The position numbers were made by a program, and so were the translations under genes. A model generated the notes under the pieces. That model was not told the DNA's origin and did not search any database. It was given only the letters and a program-made list of their open reading frames with translations. DNA of 64,000 nt from the NCBI RefSeq assembly GCF_024139115.2, contig NC_085139.1:249731236-249795235 (forward strand), in the 5' to 3' direction. The DNA is from Armigeres subalbatus (taxonomy: Eukaryota; Arthropoda; Insecta; Diptera; Culicidae). How positions within the stretch are numbered: the stretch's first letter is position 1; each line of letters opens with the position of its first letter. Shown one piece after another: positions 12,600 through 23,550 of the stretch.

Positions 12600-12656
12600 A
12601 GTGGAGCGTCTTCACTTGTCATAAGACCATTTCTAACAATCCCATTTTATTCCATC
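12600..12656 (+). repeat. Terminal fragment of the hammerhead-linked repeat
   Basis: CTTCACTTGTCATAAGAC followed by AACAATCCCATTT-ATTCCA is nearly the same as 19554-19604, the inverted terminal part of the ribozyme-like element at 19557-20596. Only this end is present here. Confidence 0.6.
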
Positions 12657-14907
12657 ATTTGAAGTGAACGAACGATTTATTGAAAGTCGCAGCATTATTG
12701 GATGTATTGTGGCTATCCGTTTAGATTGCATCAATTATGCTCTCACATTTCTCAACAAGCGATTTCTAAAACCACACAACTTTTTAGGACGACTTAAAAA
12801 TTGGCACATCTTCGAAAGTTTCGAAGCTTCCAGATGCTCACCTAACGGCCACACGGTGTCAATGAATGATTCTCGAATTGATTTTGATCGCACACAGCTA
12901 CAAAAAAGTCGCAGCTAACTAGAGCGAGTTTCTAGAATTGATTACCTTTTCGGCTATTCCGGAGCTTCTGGAGCACCACTTAATGGCCTCCCGGGGTCAA
13001 CGTTCGGTTCTTGAAATGATATTGGTCTCATTTTGATGCATAAATCGTTTTGTGAAACAGTACGGTTTACGAGGATGAATTTAAAAATTGGCCCTTTTCT
13101 CAGAATGTTCCGGAGTTCCCTGGAGGACCATTTAGCGGAGTTTTGCTCTCACATTCATAACAAACCACTGTATTCTAGGACGATTTTCAAGAATTTGTCT
13201 TTACTATGGGTGTTCCAGACCTTCAGTGCCAGATGACCAATGGTGGTCAATGCGTTGTTCATGCAATGATTTTACTCTCACAATGCTACAACAAGTAATA
13301 GTTTCTAGGACGGATTTCCAGAATTTTCATTACGCCAACAATAGACTTATAAAAAAAAATAGACTTATAAATCAAAATATAATCTTCTACATATGGTTAT
13401 TTCTCCTGATGTTCCAGCAAAAGATATTTTAGTTATCAGATAAAGATTGTCGCTTCGGTTCCCTTTGTTCTGCTGTTCGAAATATGTGTGGTACCTAACT
13501 GTCAAATCGTATGTATTTTCCTTCATTGACATTTAGATCCCCTATCCTCGCCAGCAAAAGATGATCCGGACAGCGACGACAGCTAAAATATCTTTTGTTC
13601 CAGCACTTTCTAAAAACCACTTAGTAGCCATCCGGGATGAATGAGTAGTCCTTGTATTGATTTTGCTTCCTCATTGCTACAACACTAAAATTCTAAAAAG
13701 TCTCAGTTTTCTGGGATAAACTTTCAGAATCGGCAACTTCTCCGGATGTTTTGGAGCTTTCGGTGGTCCACTTAGTTGCCTTCTGGTGTCAAAGGGTGGT
13801 CCTTGCAATGATTTTGCTCTCAACACACGGATTGCAAAAAACTGCAGCTTTCTATTTGTTTCTACTTATATTTATTTATATTGACAAGTATTCATGGCCA
13901 CTTAAGACCCTACGGGGAACCTGTCCTGGAATAGAAACTATAAAATCAGCACGTCTGGTGGCTCTAAAACAAACAGAAACAATCTGCTGAGGCAATTTCA
14001 TGAAGTTTGATGCCCATTTTGTTGAGGTTCATTTGAAAATTGTTTATGACCATTCTTGGCCCCACTGGGAACCTGTTCCGAAATGGTCACTCAAATTTTC
14101 ACACATCTGTTGGTACCAAGATAATATACAACAGTCTGATGTGGAAATTTCAAGAATTTTGACATCCATATTGTTGGGGATCCAATGAGAAATGTTTTTG
14201 GCCTACCTTGACCACACACCCCCCCCCCCCTTTCCCCACCAGGAAAACTTGTTCCAAAATGGCTACTCCGGAGTCAACTTGTCAAGAACACACGCTGGAA
14301 ATAATTTCAAGAAGTTTGATACCCATATTGTTGATGTTCCCTTGAAAATTGTTTATGGCCATATATGACCCCTCGAGGAATCTGTTCTGGAATTAAAGAT
14401 GGCCAATTGAAGATCTGCACGTCTGATGGACCCAAATCAATAAAAATCAACCTGCTGATAAAATATCAAGAAGTTTGATACTCATATTGCTGATTACCTA
14501 TCGAAATCCACGGTCAGTATCATCTATGTAGGACATGTCCCTAAAAATCCAAGTTTCCCGGTAATCCGAGGGACTGGACCAGTTCGATCTTAAAACAACA
14601 CGATAAAGGGCAAAATTCTGAATCGAATGAGCCCAAAATGGTTGAAAATGGTTGAAAATTGACTAAGATGTAAGCATTTCAGTTTCGTGGGTACCTGGGT
14701 ACCCTGCCGGCCATTTAAAGGGTGAAAAAATGTCGGAACCCTCCTCCACCCCTGCTTAATCAAAATTTCAGTTAACCCGTACAATCGATTTTGGCCGTCA
14801 TTATTGTGGATATGACAGAGTTTCAACATCCTACTATGAAAATTTATTTAGATATCGCGAATTGAATTCCAAAAAGGTACCCGGGTACCCAGCCGGCCAC
14901 ACAAGGG
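12657..14907. repeat. Right inverted arm of the 9.4-14.9 kb foldback
   Basis: Diverged units (12660-13860) repeat the order CGGAGCTT..GGACCACTTAG..GGTGTCAA..TGCAATGATTTTGCTCTCAC..ACAACA. They are followed by the outer arm (14000-14730), the inverse of 9395-10040. A run of 15 C sits near 14217-14231. The last 170 bp before 14907 add a second GGTACCCGGGTACC block and the terminal GCCGGCCACACAAGGG. The short frames are not genes. Confidence 0.7.
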
Positions 14908-15877
14908 TTAAGACGGATCAAGGAGTTGAATTTAATTTCACATATAGGAATTGCAATGCCTCTGGCTTCGACAATTAAATTTGTCAAAGATACGATATTG
15001 ATATCATTATCAATATCACTTTCGGTATCGAGATCAAAATTCCTATCGATATACGTTTTATATAAATCCCAATCAGCTTTTTGATAATTAAAAGTAGAGC
15101 TGATTGGATTGTTCATGACTTCTTGTGAGATTTCAAATGTCACAGGAAGGTGATCAGACTCAGAGTCAGCATGAGTTACCATCAATTGTCGAAGGGTTTT
15201 GACTGTAAGATAAACGAGTTGGTCCATTGGGATATTGTACAGTATAATATCCCGCAGAACAATCTTCAAATGAAATGTTACCAATAGAATTGCTTTGAGC
15301 ATTATTCCATGAAAGGTCACATGAAAAATGAAAATTTGGATTTATTGTCAGTTAGAGTTTGAAGATCAGCTCTCAACAAATTCCTTTGATGCCTATTGCA
15401 CTGGAAAGGCATGTAGGCAGCAATAAAAGAGAATTGTCCAAAATTTGTTTCAACAGAAACTCCCAAGGTTTAGAAAACTTTGGTTTCAAATGAAGAATAT
15501 AATTGGTATAATATAATAAGAATATGTTTGGTACGTCTATTAATGACAATTGCGACCCCACCACAGGCGCTGTCAAGACGATCATTTCTGTACTAGATAA
15601 AATAATTTGGATCTCTTTTTATGAAGAGTCTAGGTTTTAAAGAAATTTCTGTTTTAATGGCAATGTGCACATTATAAACTGTTGGGAAGTTGAATAATTC
15701 ATCTTCCTTGCCATTTAAAGAGCGGGCATTCCAATTTAAAATGTTCAAAAAAATATTTGGATCCAGTAAAACGAAGTTCAATAACAATTTTGGAGTAAAT
15801 TTGAATCAAACCTGCTTCAGTTCTGGTTTTTGCTTTAAACATTGCATCAATCGTGTAATGCAATTGTTCAGTTAAAG
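14908..15877 (-). pseudogene. Jockey-clade retrotransposon: ORF1 end and ORF2 endonuclease, decayed
   Basis: On the minus strand this runs from the C-terminal end of an ORF1 (KAKTRTEAGLI, near 15830) into the start of ORF2. The ORF2 frame shows the apurinic-type endonuclease start ILNWNARSLNG (about 15720-15750). It continues as DRLDSACGGVAIVINRR (about 15530-15590, another frame) and ends with SDHLPVTFEI (about 15130-15160) and YQKADWDLYKTYI. These are typical of the Jockey group, and Juan-like mosquito elements are my best guess. Frame changes and stops near 15370 and 15590 make it nonfunctional. The frame enters the TTAA at 14908-14911 and resumes at 9389, so the foldback interrupted it. 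On its other side, the hAT element starting at 15878 cuts it off. Confidence 0.8.
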
Positions 15878-16269
15878 CAGCGGTTCTCAACCTGGGGTAC
15901 ATGTACCCCCGGGGGTACCTTTGTTGACCCCAGGGCCCAGGGGCACCTCGGACGAAAATGCGTAATGGCGGACGTACTACAATTCCAATAAAACATTTAT
16001 TGGTAAAGTTTTAATAATTGTAGAAATTTATATTCCAAGACTTTTTATTGTATATAATATGCATAGCAATCAGTAAATCAAAATATATCGAATCGTGTCC
16101 ACCACAGCCAATACAGTATATGAAGGGCTGTGGAACTAAGGACCAGAAAAATCTTCAAAAGCAATATACTTGATCGAAACAAAATGATGGAATATGCTGA
16201 GAATATACTTCTTAACTAAAATGTTTAAGATTCAGTTCCTTGAGGCATAAAGGCTTTTTTCCAAAAAAC

Positions 16270-17266
16270 ACCTCTTGGAAGCATTATTCTACGCGGTTCG
16301 AAAGCCTCCTTCCAAGCCCCTTTTAAGAGGCTTGGAAACCTCCTTTCGAGGGGCTCGGAATTCTTCTTTCAGCCGGCCCCCTTTTCAAGTGGCTCGGAAG
16401 CCCCTTTTCAAATGGCTCGGAAACTTCCTTTTGAGGGTCTCGGATTTTTTTCAGCCAACCCCCACAAGCCCAGTTTCAGGAGGCTTGGAAGCCCACTTTC
16501 AAGATACTCGGAAGCCTCCTTTCAAACTTTCTTTTGAGTAGCTCGTAATTCTTTCATGAAGCTTAGAAGCCAACTTTCAAACGGCTCAGTAACGCCATTT
16601 CAAGATAATCAATGCCTCCTTTCAAGAGGCTCGAAAGACCCTTTTTATGCGGCTCGGAAGCACCCTTTTAAGAGCCTCGGAAACCTCCTTTCGAAGGGCT
16701 CGGAAGTCTTCTTTCAACCAGCTCCCTTTGAAGTGGTTCGGAAGCCTCTTTTTAAAAGAGTTGGAAGCCATCATTCAAGAGGCTCAGATGCCCCTTCTAA
16801 GAGAGTCACAAGCCCCCTTTTCAAGAGGTTCGGAAGCCCACTTCCAAGTGGCTCGAAAACCCAATCGTGGGGCTCGGATTTCTTCTTTCAGGATGCTTGG
16901 AAGCCTACTTTCAAAAAACTCAGCAACGCCATTTTAAGATGCTCAAAACCTCATTTCAAGACGCTCGAAAGGCCCCTTTCATGAGGCTCGGAAGCCCACT
17001 TTCAAGAGGCTCGGAATTCTTTTAGCCAACCCCCACGAGTTGCTCGGAAGCCTCTTTTCAAAAAGGTCGGGAGCCCAGTTTCAGGAGGGTTGGAAGTCCC
17101 CTTCTCAAGAGGGTGGGAAGCCTCCTTTCACAAGAGTTTCGGAAGCCCACTTTCAAGAGGCTCGGAAGCCCCCTTTCAAGTGTCTCTGAAACTCCCTTTC
17201 GAGTAGCTCGGAATTCTTCTTTCAAGATGCTTGGAAGCCTACTCTCAAAAGGTTCATAAACGTCAT
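16270..17266. repeat. Decayed 23-bp S1 satellite inside hAT
   Basis: Units such as GGAAGCC..TTTCAAGAGGCTCGG recur at ~23 bp with many substitutions and indels, clearly the S1 family but much more diverged than 1-8740. After the piggyBac-type MITE the array resumes for ~45 bp (18589-18633). Open frames here (for example 16556-16984) are repeat artefacts. Confidence 0.85.
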
Positions 17267-17270
17267 TTAA

Positions 17271-18584
17271 CCTTTTGTCTGTGCTCTGGGGTCAATATGA
17301 CCCCAGGCCACTTTGAAAGGCTGCCATTTTTTTTGGTTTTCAACCGATTCACCTAATTTTTGGTAGTTTGGTAAAACTCGCCGAGATCTGTCTCTGAGGT
17401 GCAAATCCGCTCGAAAAATGTCGAAAATAAGTGCTACAGTGTGCTTTTATCAAAAAGCTTACGTTGTCTGTGCTCTGGGGTCAAATTGACCCCAAATTGA
17501 AATCGTTATAACTTTCTTATTGTGTGGGCCATTTTGGATTTTTTGGGCAGTTTCGAGAGATAATTTAATAATCTTTCAGGACGTTACCTAAGATTGATCA
17601 TAGGTGGGCGGGTACCTCGCGGGGAGGGGTTTTCGTAAAAAAGGGTCAAATAACAGTGATTTTTTATGCTTATTTTGGTTTTATCTGAAAATCCTACTCA
17701 GCTGCAGCTTTCCAGAAAGAATATGCATGCAGGCATGTGCTTTGACATGAGGCATTGATTAGTTTAGAACTTGGCCGCCAGGTGGTGGTATATATGAAAT
17801 CAATAATTTAGACTAACTCTAGATATTCCGATATATGGAATCTCCTACATTGTAAATATTCCTATCGTACAAATTTGAAATTTGTAAATATGTATTATGT
17901 CTTTGGCAAAATTCATCTGATGGGAATTTACTGTCTTGTGATAGAAACAATAATTAGGAATATTACAATTAGGCGGCGCTAGTGTGCTTATTCTTGCATG
18001 TGTGAACATGGAACAATATACTCAAATATATCTGATCACTAGCGCCGTCTTTTGGAAGAAGTGCGCATTACACTGAGCACCGCTTTGTAGTCCTGAACAT
18101 CCTGAACATTTCTGCTGAATTCAACTAGAGTGTATGTACGAATGATCTCAAGCTAGAGCAATATTCCACACATGCAAGAACATTGCAAGCACACTAGCGC
18201 CGCCTAATAATGATTTCATATATACCACCACCTAGCGGTCAAGTTCTAAACTAATCAATGCCTCATGTCAAAGCACACGCCTGCCTGCATAATCTTTTTG
18301 AAAATCTGCAGCTCAAAATGGGTAGGATTTTCAGATAAAAGCAAAATAAGCATAAAAAATCACTGTTTTTGTACCCTTTTTCACGAAAACCCCTCCCCGC
18401 GAGGTACCCGCCCACCTATGATCAATCTTAGGTAACGTCCTAAAAGATGATTAAATTATCTCTCGAAACTGCCCAAAAAATCCAAAATTGGTCAAACAAT
18501 AAGAAAGTTATAACGATTTCAATTTGGGGTCAATATGACCCCAGAGCACAGACAACGTAAGTTTTTTGGAGCACAGACAGAAGG
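17271..18584. mobile_element. Palindromic piggyBac-type MITE in S1
   Basis: It is flanked by TTAA at 17267-17270 and 18585-18588. The ends are CCTTTTGTCTGTGCTC and GAGCACAGACAGAAGG. Subterminal GGGGTCAATATGACCCC blocks are themselves palindromic. The arms are inverted copies over about 550-600 bp each, including GGTGGGCGGGTACCTCGCGG at 17604 and its inverse near 18400. Removing the element and one TTAA restores an S1 unit resembling 16926-16950. No ORF of note. Confidence 0.85.
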
Positions 18585-19618
18585 TTAAAGATGCTCGAAA
18601 GTTTTTTTTAATAGGTTCGAAAGCCTCTTGAAACACGCCGAATACCGTGATCAGAAAATCATGGGTACTACATTTTCAAACAGCTGGTTCTCAGCCGTCT
18701 TTTGACCGATTTTCCCATCCCATCTCATCTAGTTTCACCATATTGGTGAGTTATGTTTCTAGGGATGCTCATTTTTTTCCCTAGAGAGGCGTGAGTAAGG
18801 ATGTTTTTTCCAAAATATAGTAAATTTTACTATACATGACATATTTCAGTGTGAACAACACTTACAGATTCCGAAAATGTTTTATAACACTATTCTAGCA
18901 TTGACTATACTATGTGTGAACAATATGTTTCTTCTGGACATCCCTAGCGACTCCAAAACGACCTCTATAACTGATGAAAGATGATATGCAAATTTGGCCG
19001 AAGAAAATTACGAAAACCCGTCATGCCAGTTCGTAGAGGCCATATGTACGATATTTCACTCAATTTTGCCTAAGCCAGATGGATGTTCTCGGTTCTCCAA
19101 ACTGTTCTGGAGATTTGATCAATTGGTCTACCAGGTCAACTGCGCTCGATAGCTGTCCGGAATCGACCAGTCATGTCCATACAAGCCCCACGCGTATGAT
19201 TTGCAGCTCAAATATACCCAAACCAGATGTTCTAGGCTCTCCAATTTGTTCTGGAGTTTGGATCAATTGGTCTACCAGGTCAACTGCACTCGATAGCTAT
19301 CTGAGATCAATCAGTCACGGCCATAGAAGTCCGTAGATTCTGTTGAAAGTCTCGATAATAAAGACAAAAAAAGTCTGTAGAGCCCATGCGTTTGATATTC
19401 CACTCAGTTTTTCTCAAACCAGATATTCTCGGTTCTCAAAACTATTGTGGAATCAATTGGTCTACCAGATCAACTGCGCTCGATGCAAATCTGACAACAA
19501 CCAATAATATTCATTTTGTTAAGAAAATTATTTTGAGCTTTTTAGTGCAATGTCTTCACTTGTCATAAGACGAGTTTGAACAATCCCATTTAATTCCACC
19601 ACTTAATTGTCGAATCAA

Positions 19619-20544
19619 GTACGGGACACCGAAGACGACTTTACGACTAAAATAAATACTCCCCCTAAACAATTAGAAAATTCCCATAAGAAAATAGAAA
19701 ATTGCCAATAAAGAAATCAGGGTATGAGCAAAAAATAAATATAAAATGTCCACAAATAAAACAAAATTCCCATAAACAATTAAAAATTTTCCACAAAACA
19801 AAAATAAATAAGCACTTTCAAAAGCAAAATTGCAATTATAAAGAAGAATTTTCCATAAAAAATTAAATGTTTTACGAAAAAAAATACAAAATTTCCATAA
19901 AAAATCAATACTAGCAATAAACAAAATAAAAAATTTCCACAAAATAAACATATTTTTTCCATAAAAAATAGAAAATTTCCACAAAATGATCAATGAAGAG
20001 CAATAAAAAAATAAGAAAATTCTCATAAAGAAATATAAAAAAACAATCAAACTGCTTTTCCCATAGATGACCCCTTCTTTAAAAGCGTTTAAATTTCATG
20101 TAAAATTTCATCAGCTTTATTGCTTTTTCGTATTTTTTATGGAAATTTTCTTATTTTTTTATTGTTCTTTAATAATAATTTTGTGAAAATTTTGGAAAAA
20201 AAATATTTGTTTTGTGGAAAATTATGTAATTGTTTATTGCTAATATTGATTTATTTATGAAAATTTTGTATTTTTTTTTATTTCTTTATGGAAAATTCCT
20301 CTTTTATAATTGCTATTTTTGCTTTTAAAAGTGCTTATTTATTTTTGTTTTGTGGAAAGTTCTTAATAGTTTATGGAAATTTTGTTTTATTCGTGGAAAT
20401 TTTATAATTATTTATTGCTCATATCCTGATTTTTTTATTGGCAATTTCCTAATTGTTTATGGAAAGTTTCTAATTTTAAATGGAAATTTTATTTAGCTGC
20501 CACGACTTTACTGTTGAGATCGAAATACGTATCTGTCAAGGTAC
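19619..20544 (+). ncRNA. Hammerhead-ribozyme-like motif, disrupted by insertion
   Basis: If the insertion 19644-20501 and one copy of the 9-bp duplication are ignored, the parts come in hammerhead order. They are stem I 5' strand GTAC-GG-GACA (19619-19628); core CCGAAGA (19629-19635, consensus CTGANGA, so one mismatch); stem II CGAC..GATCG; GAAA (20522-20525); a very short stem III TACGTA; TC; and stem I 3' strand TGTC-AAG-GTAC (20534-20544). GACA pairs with TGTC and GTAC with GTAC. It is broken as it stands and would not fold in this copy. Confidence 0.5.
19644..20501. mobile_element. AT-rich palindromic insertion, 9-bp target duplication ACGACTTTA
   Basis: ACGACTTTA occurs at 19635-19643 and at 20502-20510, flanking an AT-rich element. 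The two halves are inverted copies: GCCAATAAAGAAATCAGGGTATGAGCAA near 19705 has its inverse near 20415-20445. Motifs like TTTTCCATAAAAAA repeat every ~35-40 bp. The minus-strand frame at 19673-20050, rich in F, L and I, is an AT artefact. Confidence 0.7.
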
Positions 20545-20699
20545 AATTAAGTGGTGGAATTAAATGGGCTTGTACAAACTCGTCTTATGACAAGTGAATA
20601 ATATTCATACGAATCCTGAAAGCACACGTGTATGGTTTGAAACTCAGTAATACCCGAACCAAATGTTCTAGGGTTTTCAACTGTTCTGAAGTTTGAATC

Positions 20700-22620
20700 A
20701 ATTGGTCGCAGGTTCCTCCGGAAGTTTCTCCAGGAATTCCTCCAGGAATACTTCCGGCAAGTCCTCCCGGAGTTCCTCCGGAAGTTCCTTCAATAATTCC
20801 TCCGGAAGTTCCTTCAGCAATTCCTTCGGAAATTCTTTCAGCAATTCCTCCGGAAGTTCCTTCAGCAATTCCTCCGGAAGTTCCTTCAGCAATTCCTCCG
20901 GAAGTTCCTCCAAAAATTCTTCAGGAAGTACCTCCAGGAATTCCTCCGAAAGTTCCTCCAGGAACTCCTCCGGAAGTTCCTCCAGAAGTTCCTTCTGGAA
21001 TTCTTCCAGATTTTCCTCCAGGAATTCTTCCGGAAGATCCTCCAAAAATTCCTCTGGATTTCCTCCAGGAATTTCTCTGGAAGTTCCTCCAGGAATTCCT
21101 CCGGAAGTTCCTCCAGGAGTTCCTTCCGACGTTCCTCTAAGAATTCATCCGGAAGTTTCTCCTGGAGTTTCTCCAGAAGTTGCTCCAAGAATTCCTCCGG
21201 AGGTTTCTCAAGAAATTCCTCCGAAAGTTCTTTCAGGAATTTCTACGGAAGTTCGTCAGGAATTTCTCCAGAAGTTCCTCCAGGAATTCGTCTGGAACTT
21301 CCTTCGGAAGTTTCTCCTGTATTTCATCCGTTAATTCCTCCAGGAATTCCTCCGGAAGTTCTTCCAGAAAGTCGTTCGAAAATTTCTCCAGAAACTCCTC
21401 CGGAAGCTCCTCAGGAAGTTCCTTCAGGAATTCCTCCAAAAGTTCCTCCAGGAATTCCTCCGGAAGTTCCTCCAGGAATTCCTCCGGAAATTCCTCCAGG
21501 AATTCCTCCGGAAATTCCTCCAGAAATTCCTCCTGACGTTCCTCCAAGAATTTCTCCGGAAGTTTCTTCAAGAACTCCTCCGGAAGTCCCTCCAGGAATT
21601 CCTCCGGAAGTTCCTCCAGGAGTTTCTCTAAAAATCCACCAGGAATTCCTCCGAAAGTTCCTCTAGAAATTCCTCCGGAAGTTTCTCTAGGAATTCCTCC
21701 GGAAGTTCCTCCATGAATTTCTCCGGAGGTTCCGCCAGGAATTCCTCCAGAAGTTCCTCCAGGAATTCCTCCGGAAGTTCCTCCAGGAATTCCTCCGGAA
21801 GTTCCTCCAGGAATTCCTCCGGAAGTTCCTCCAGGAATTCCTCCGGAAGTTCCTCCAGGAATTCCTCCGGAAGTTCCTCCAGAAATTCCTCCAGAAGTTC
21901 CTCCAGAAATTCTTCCGGAAGTTCCTCCAGGAATTCCTCCAGAAGTTCCTCCAGGATTTACCCTGAAAGTTCCTCCAGGAATTCCTCCGGAAGTTCCTCC
22001 AGGAATTCCTCCGAAGTTCCTCCAGGAATTCCTCCGGAAGTTCCTCCAGGAATTCCTCCGAAGTTGCTCCAGGAATTCCTCCAGAAGTTCCTCCAGGAAT
22101 TCCTCCGGAAGTTCCTCCAGGAATTCCCCGGAAGTTCCTCCAGGAATTCCTCCGGAAGTTCCTCCAGGAATTCCTCCGGAAGTTCCTCCAGGAATTCCTC
22201 CGGAAGTTCCTCCAGGAATTCCTCCGGAAGTTCCTCCAGGAATTCCTCCGGAAGTTCCTTCAGGAATTCCTCCGGAAGTTCCTTCAGGAATTCCTCCGGA
22301 AGTTCCTCCAGGAGTTTCTCCGGAAGTTCCTCCAGGAGTTTCTCCGGAAGTTCCTCCGGAAAATCCTCCAGGAATTCCTCCGGAAGTTTCTCCAGGAATT
22401 CCTCCGAAAGTTCCTTCAGGAATTCCTCCGGAAGTTCCTTCAGAAACTCCTCCGGAAGTTCCTTCAGGAATTCCTCCGGAAGTTTCTCCAGGAATTCCTC
22501 CGGAAGTTCCTTCATGAATTCCTCCGAAAATTCCTCCAGGAACTCCTCCGGAAGTTCCTTCAGGAATTCCTCCGAAAGCTCCTCCAAGAATTCCTCTGGA
22601 AGTTTCTTCTGGAATTATTC
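20700..22620. repeat. 24-bp palindromic-monomer array (family S2)
   Basis: Tandem units of 24 bp contain AGGAATTCCT (a perfect palindrome) and TTCC-TCC-GGAA (a second inverted pair). It is most homogeneous between 21720 and 22500. As 24 is divisible by 3, each frame gives its own 8-residue repeat: SSSRNSSG on plus and EELPEEFL on minus. None is a gene. It lies between the inverted arms of the 18634-23448 foldback, and decayed relatives occur at 8816-9090 and 45530-45850. Confidence 0.95.
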
Positions 22621-23550
22621 CTAAAACTTCTCCTGGAATACTTCCACAAGTTTCTTGCGGAATTTATCCGGAATTGTTTTTCTAGAATTTAGCAGAAAGT
22701 TCCTACAGAATTGATCCTGAAAATCCTTCTGAATTCTTCCGTTATGATCTGGTTAATCTGGTAGACAAATTTATTCAAACTTTAGAACAGTTTGGAGAAC
22801 CTATAACATATGGTTTGGGTATCTCTGAGCTGCAAATCGTACACATGGGCATTACGGACTTTTATGGACATGACTGGTCGATTTCGGATAGCTATCGAGC
22901 GCAGTTGACTTAGTAGACCAATTGATCCAAACTCCAGAACAGTTTGGAGAACCGAGAACATCCATCTGGCTTAGGCAAAACTGAGTGAAATATCGTACAT
23001 ATGGCCTCTACGAACTGGCATGGACATGGCGGGTTTCCATTGGCACGGGTTTTCGTAGTTTTCTTCGGCCAAATTTGCATATCCTAGCTAGGGATGTCCA
23101 GATGAAACATATTGTTCACACATAGTATAGTCAATGCTAGAATAGTGTTATAAAATATTTTCGGAATCTGTAAGTTTTGTTCACACTGAAATATGTCATG
23201 TTAAATAAAATTTACTATATTTTGGAAAAAAAAACATTCTTACTCACGCCTCTCTAGGGAAAAAATAGCATCCCTAGAAACATAACTCACCAATATGGTG
23301 AAACTAGATGAGATGGGTAAGGCATCCGTAAAAGAATTGTGAAAATCGGTCAAAAGACGGCTGAGAACCAGCCGTTTGAAAATTTAGTTCCCATGATTTT
23401 CTGATCACGGTAGTCCGCGTTAGTTATTTTATCACGGTATTCGTAGTGTTAAAGATAATCTTATGAATTAGGCTTATTAAAATAGGGGGTACCTCAATGA
23501 ATACAAAAAACACGAAGGGGTACCTCTTAAAAAATGGTTGAGAGTCGCTG

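Larger units (their letters stand above)
9390..14907. mobile_element. piggyBac-type foldback element with TTAA target duplication
   Basis: The left end is CCGTTGTGTGGCCGGC after TTAA (9386-9389). The right end is GCCGGCCACACAAGGG before TTAA (14908-14911), its inverse with one mismatch. Subterminal GGGTACC repeats occur on both sides. Two long inverted arms (about 9390-10880 and 12640-14907) surround a 1.7-kb centre holding a MITE, RTE debris and a short repeat tail. TTAA duplication is a hallmark of piggyBac-type insertion. No transposase is present, so the element is non-autonomous. Confidence 0.75.
19557..20596 (+). mobile_element. Inverted-repeat element with split hammerhead-like motif
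   Basis: CACTTGTCATAAGACGAGTT (19557) is mirrored at 20577-20596, and ATTCCACCACTTAATTGT is mirrored near 20543-20561. Between these ends lies a hammerhead-like sequence (halves 19619-19643 and 20502-20544) interrupted by an AT-rich palindrome. Hammerhead motifs of this kind are known from Penelope-like elements and related retroelements. That assignment is inference, because no coding region is left. Confidence 0.6.
18634..23448. mobile_element. Large foldback element with nested insertion and a 24-bp array
   Basis: The left terminus CAC-CCGAATACCGTGAT (18634) is mirrored by ATCACGGTATTCG-GTG (ending 23448). The arms match as inverted copies over several hundred bases. Examples are CAAAAGACGGCTGAGAACCA near 23350 against its inverse near 18690, and AACATCCATCTGGCTTAGGC against 19070-19090. 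The inner arms contain repeated ~165-bp units (19060-19500, 20610-20700, 22750-22990). The ribozyme-like element is inserted in the left inner arm and the 24-bp array occupies the centre. A target duplication is not clear. Confidence 0.7.
15878..23550. mobile_element. hAT-type element carrying satellite S1 and nested insertions
   Basis: The left end is CAGCGGTTCTCAACC (15878). The right end is GGTTGAGAGTCGCTG (23550), its inverse with two mismatches. A GGGTACC motif follows each end. Between them lie 16270-17266 and 18589-18633, decayed S1 units, and two insertions (17271-18584 and 18634-23448). Without the insertions the element would be about 1.5 kb, mostly S1 satellite. The flanking 8-mers (AGTTAAAG and TTCTAAGA) do not match well, so I cannot confirm a target duplication. 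No transposase is present. Confidence 0.65.

Noticed and set aside
14214..14236. Poly-C run as a functional element
   Set aside because: It is a single homopolymer in a decayed arm, where length errors are common.
8816..15877. Matching hAT target duplication at 8816-8823 and 15870-15877
   Set aside because: TTAAAG is shared, but the two ends face away from each other, so they cannot flank one element. Probably chance.
19673..20050. 125-aa hydrophobic protein
   Set aside because: It comes from an AT-rich palindromic insertion with low complexity.
20693..22624. Serine/arginine-rich or Glu-rich coding genes
   Set aside because: A 24-bp repeat gives an 8-residue repeat in each frame on both strands. 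There is no unique sequence or gene structure.
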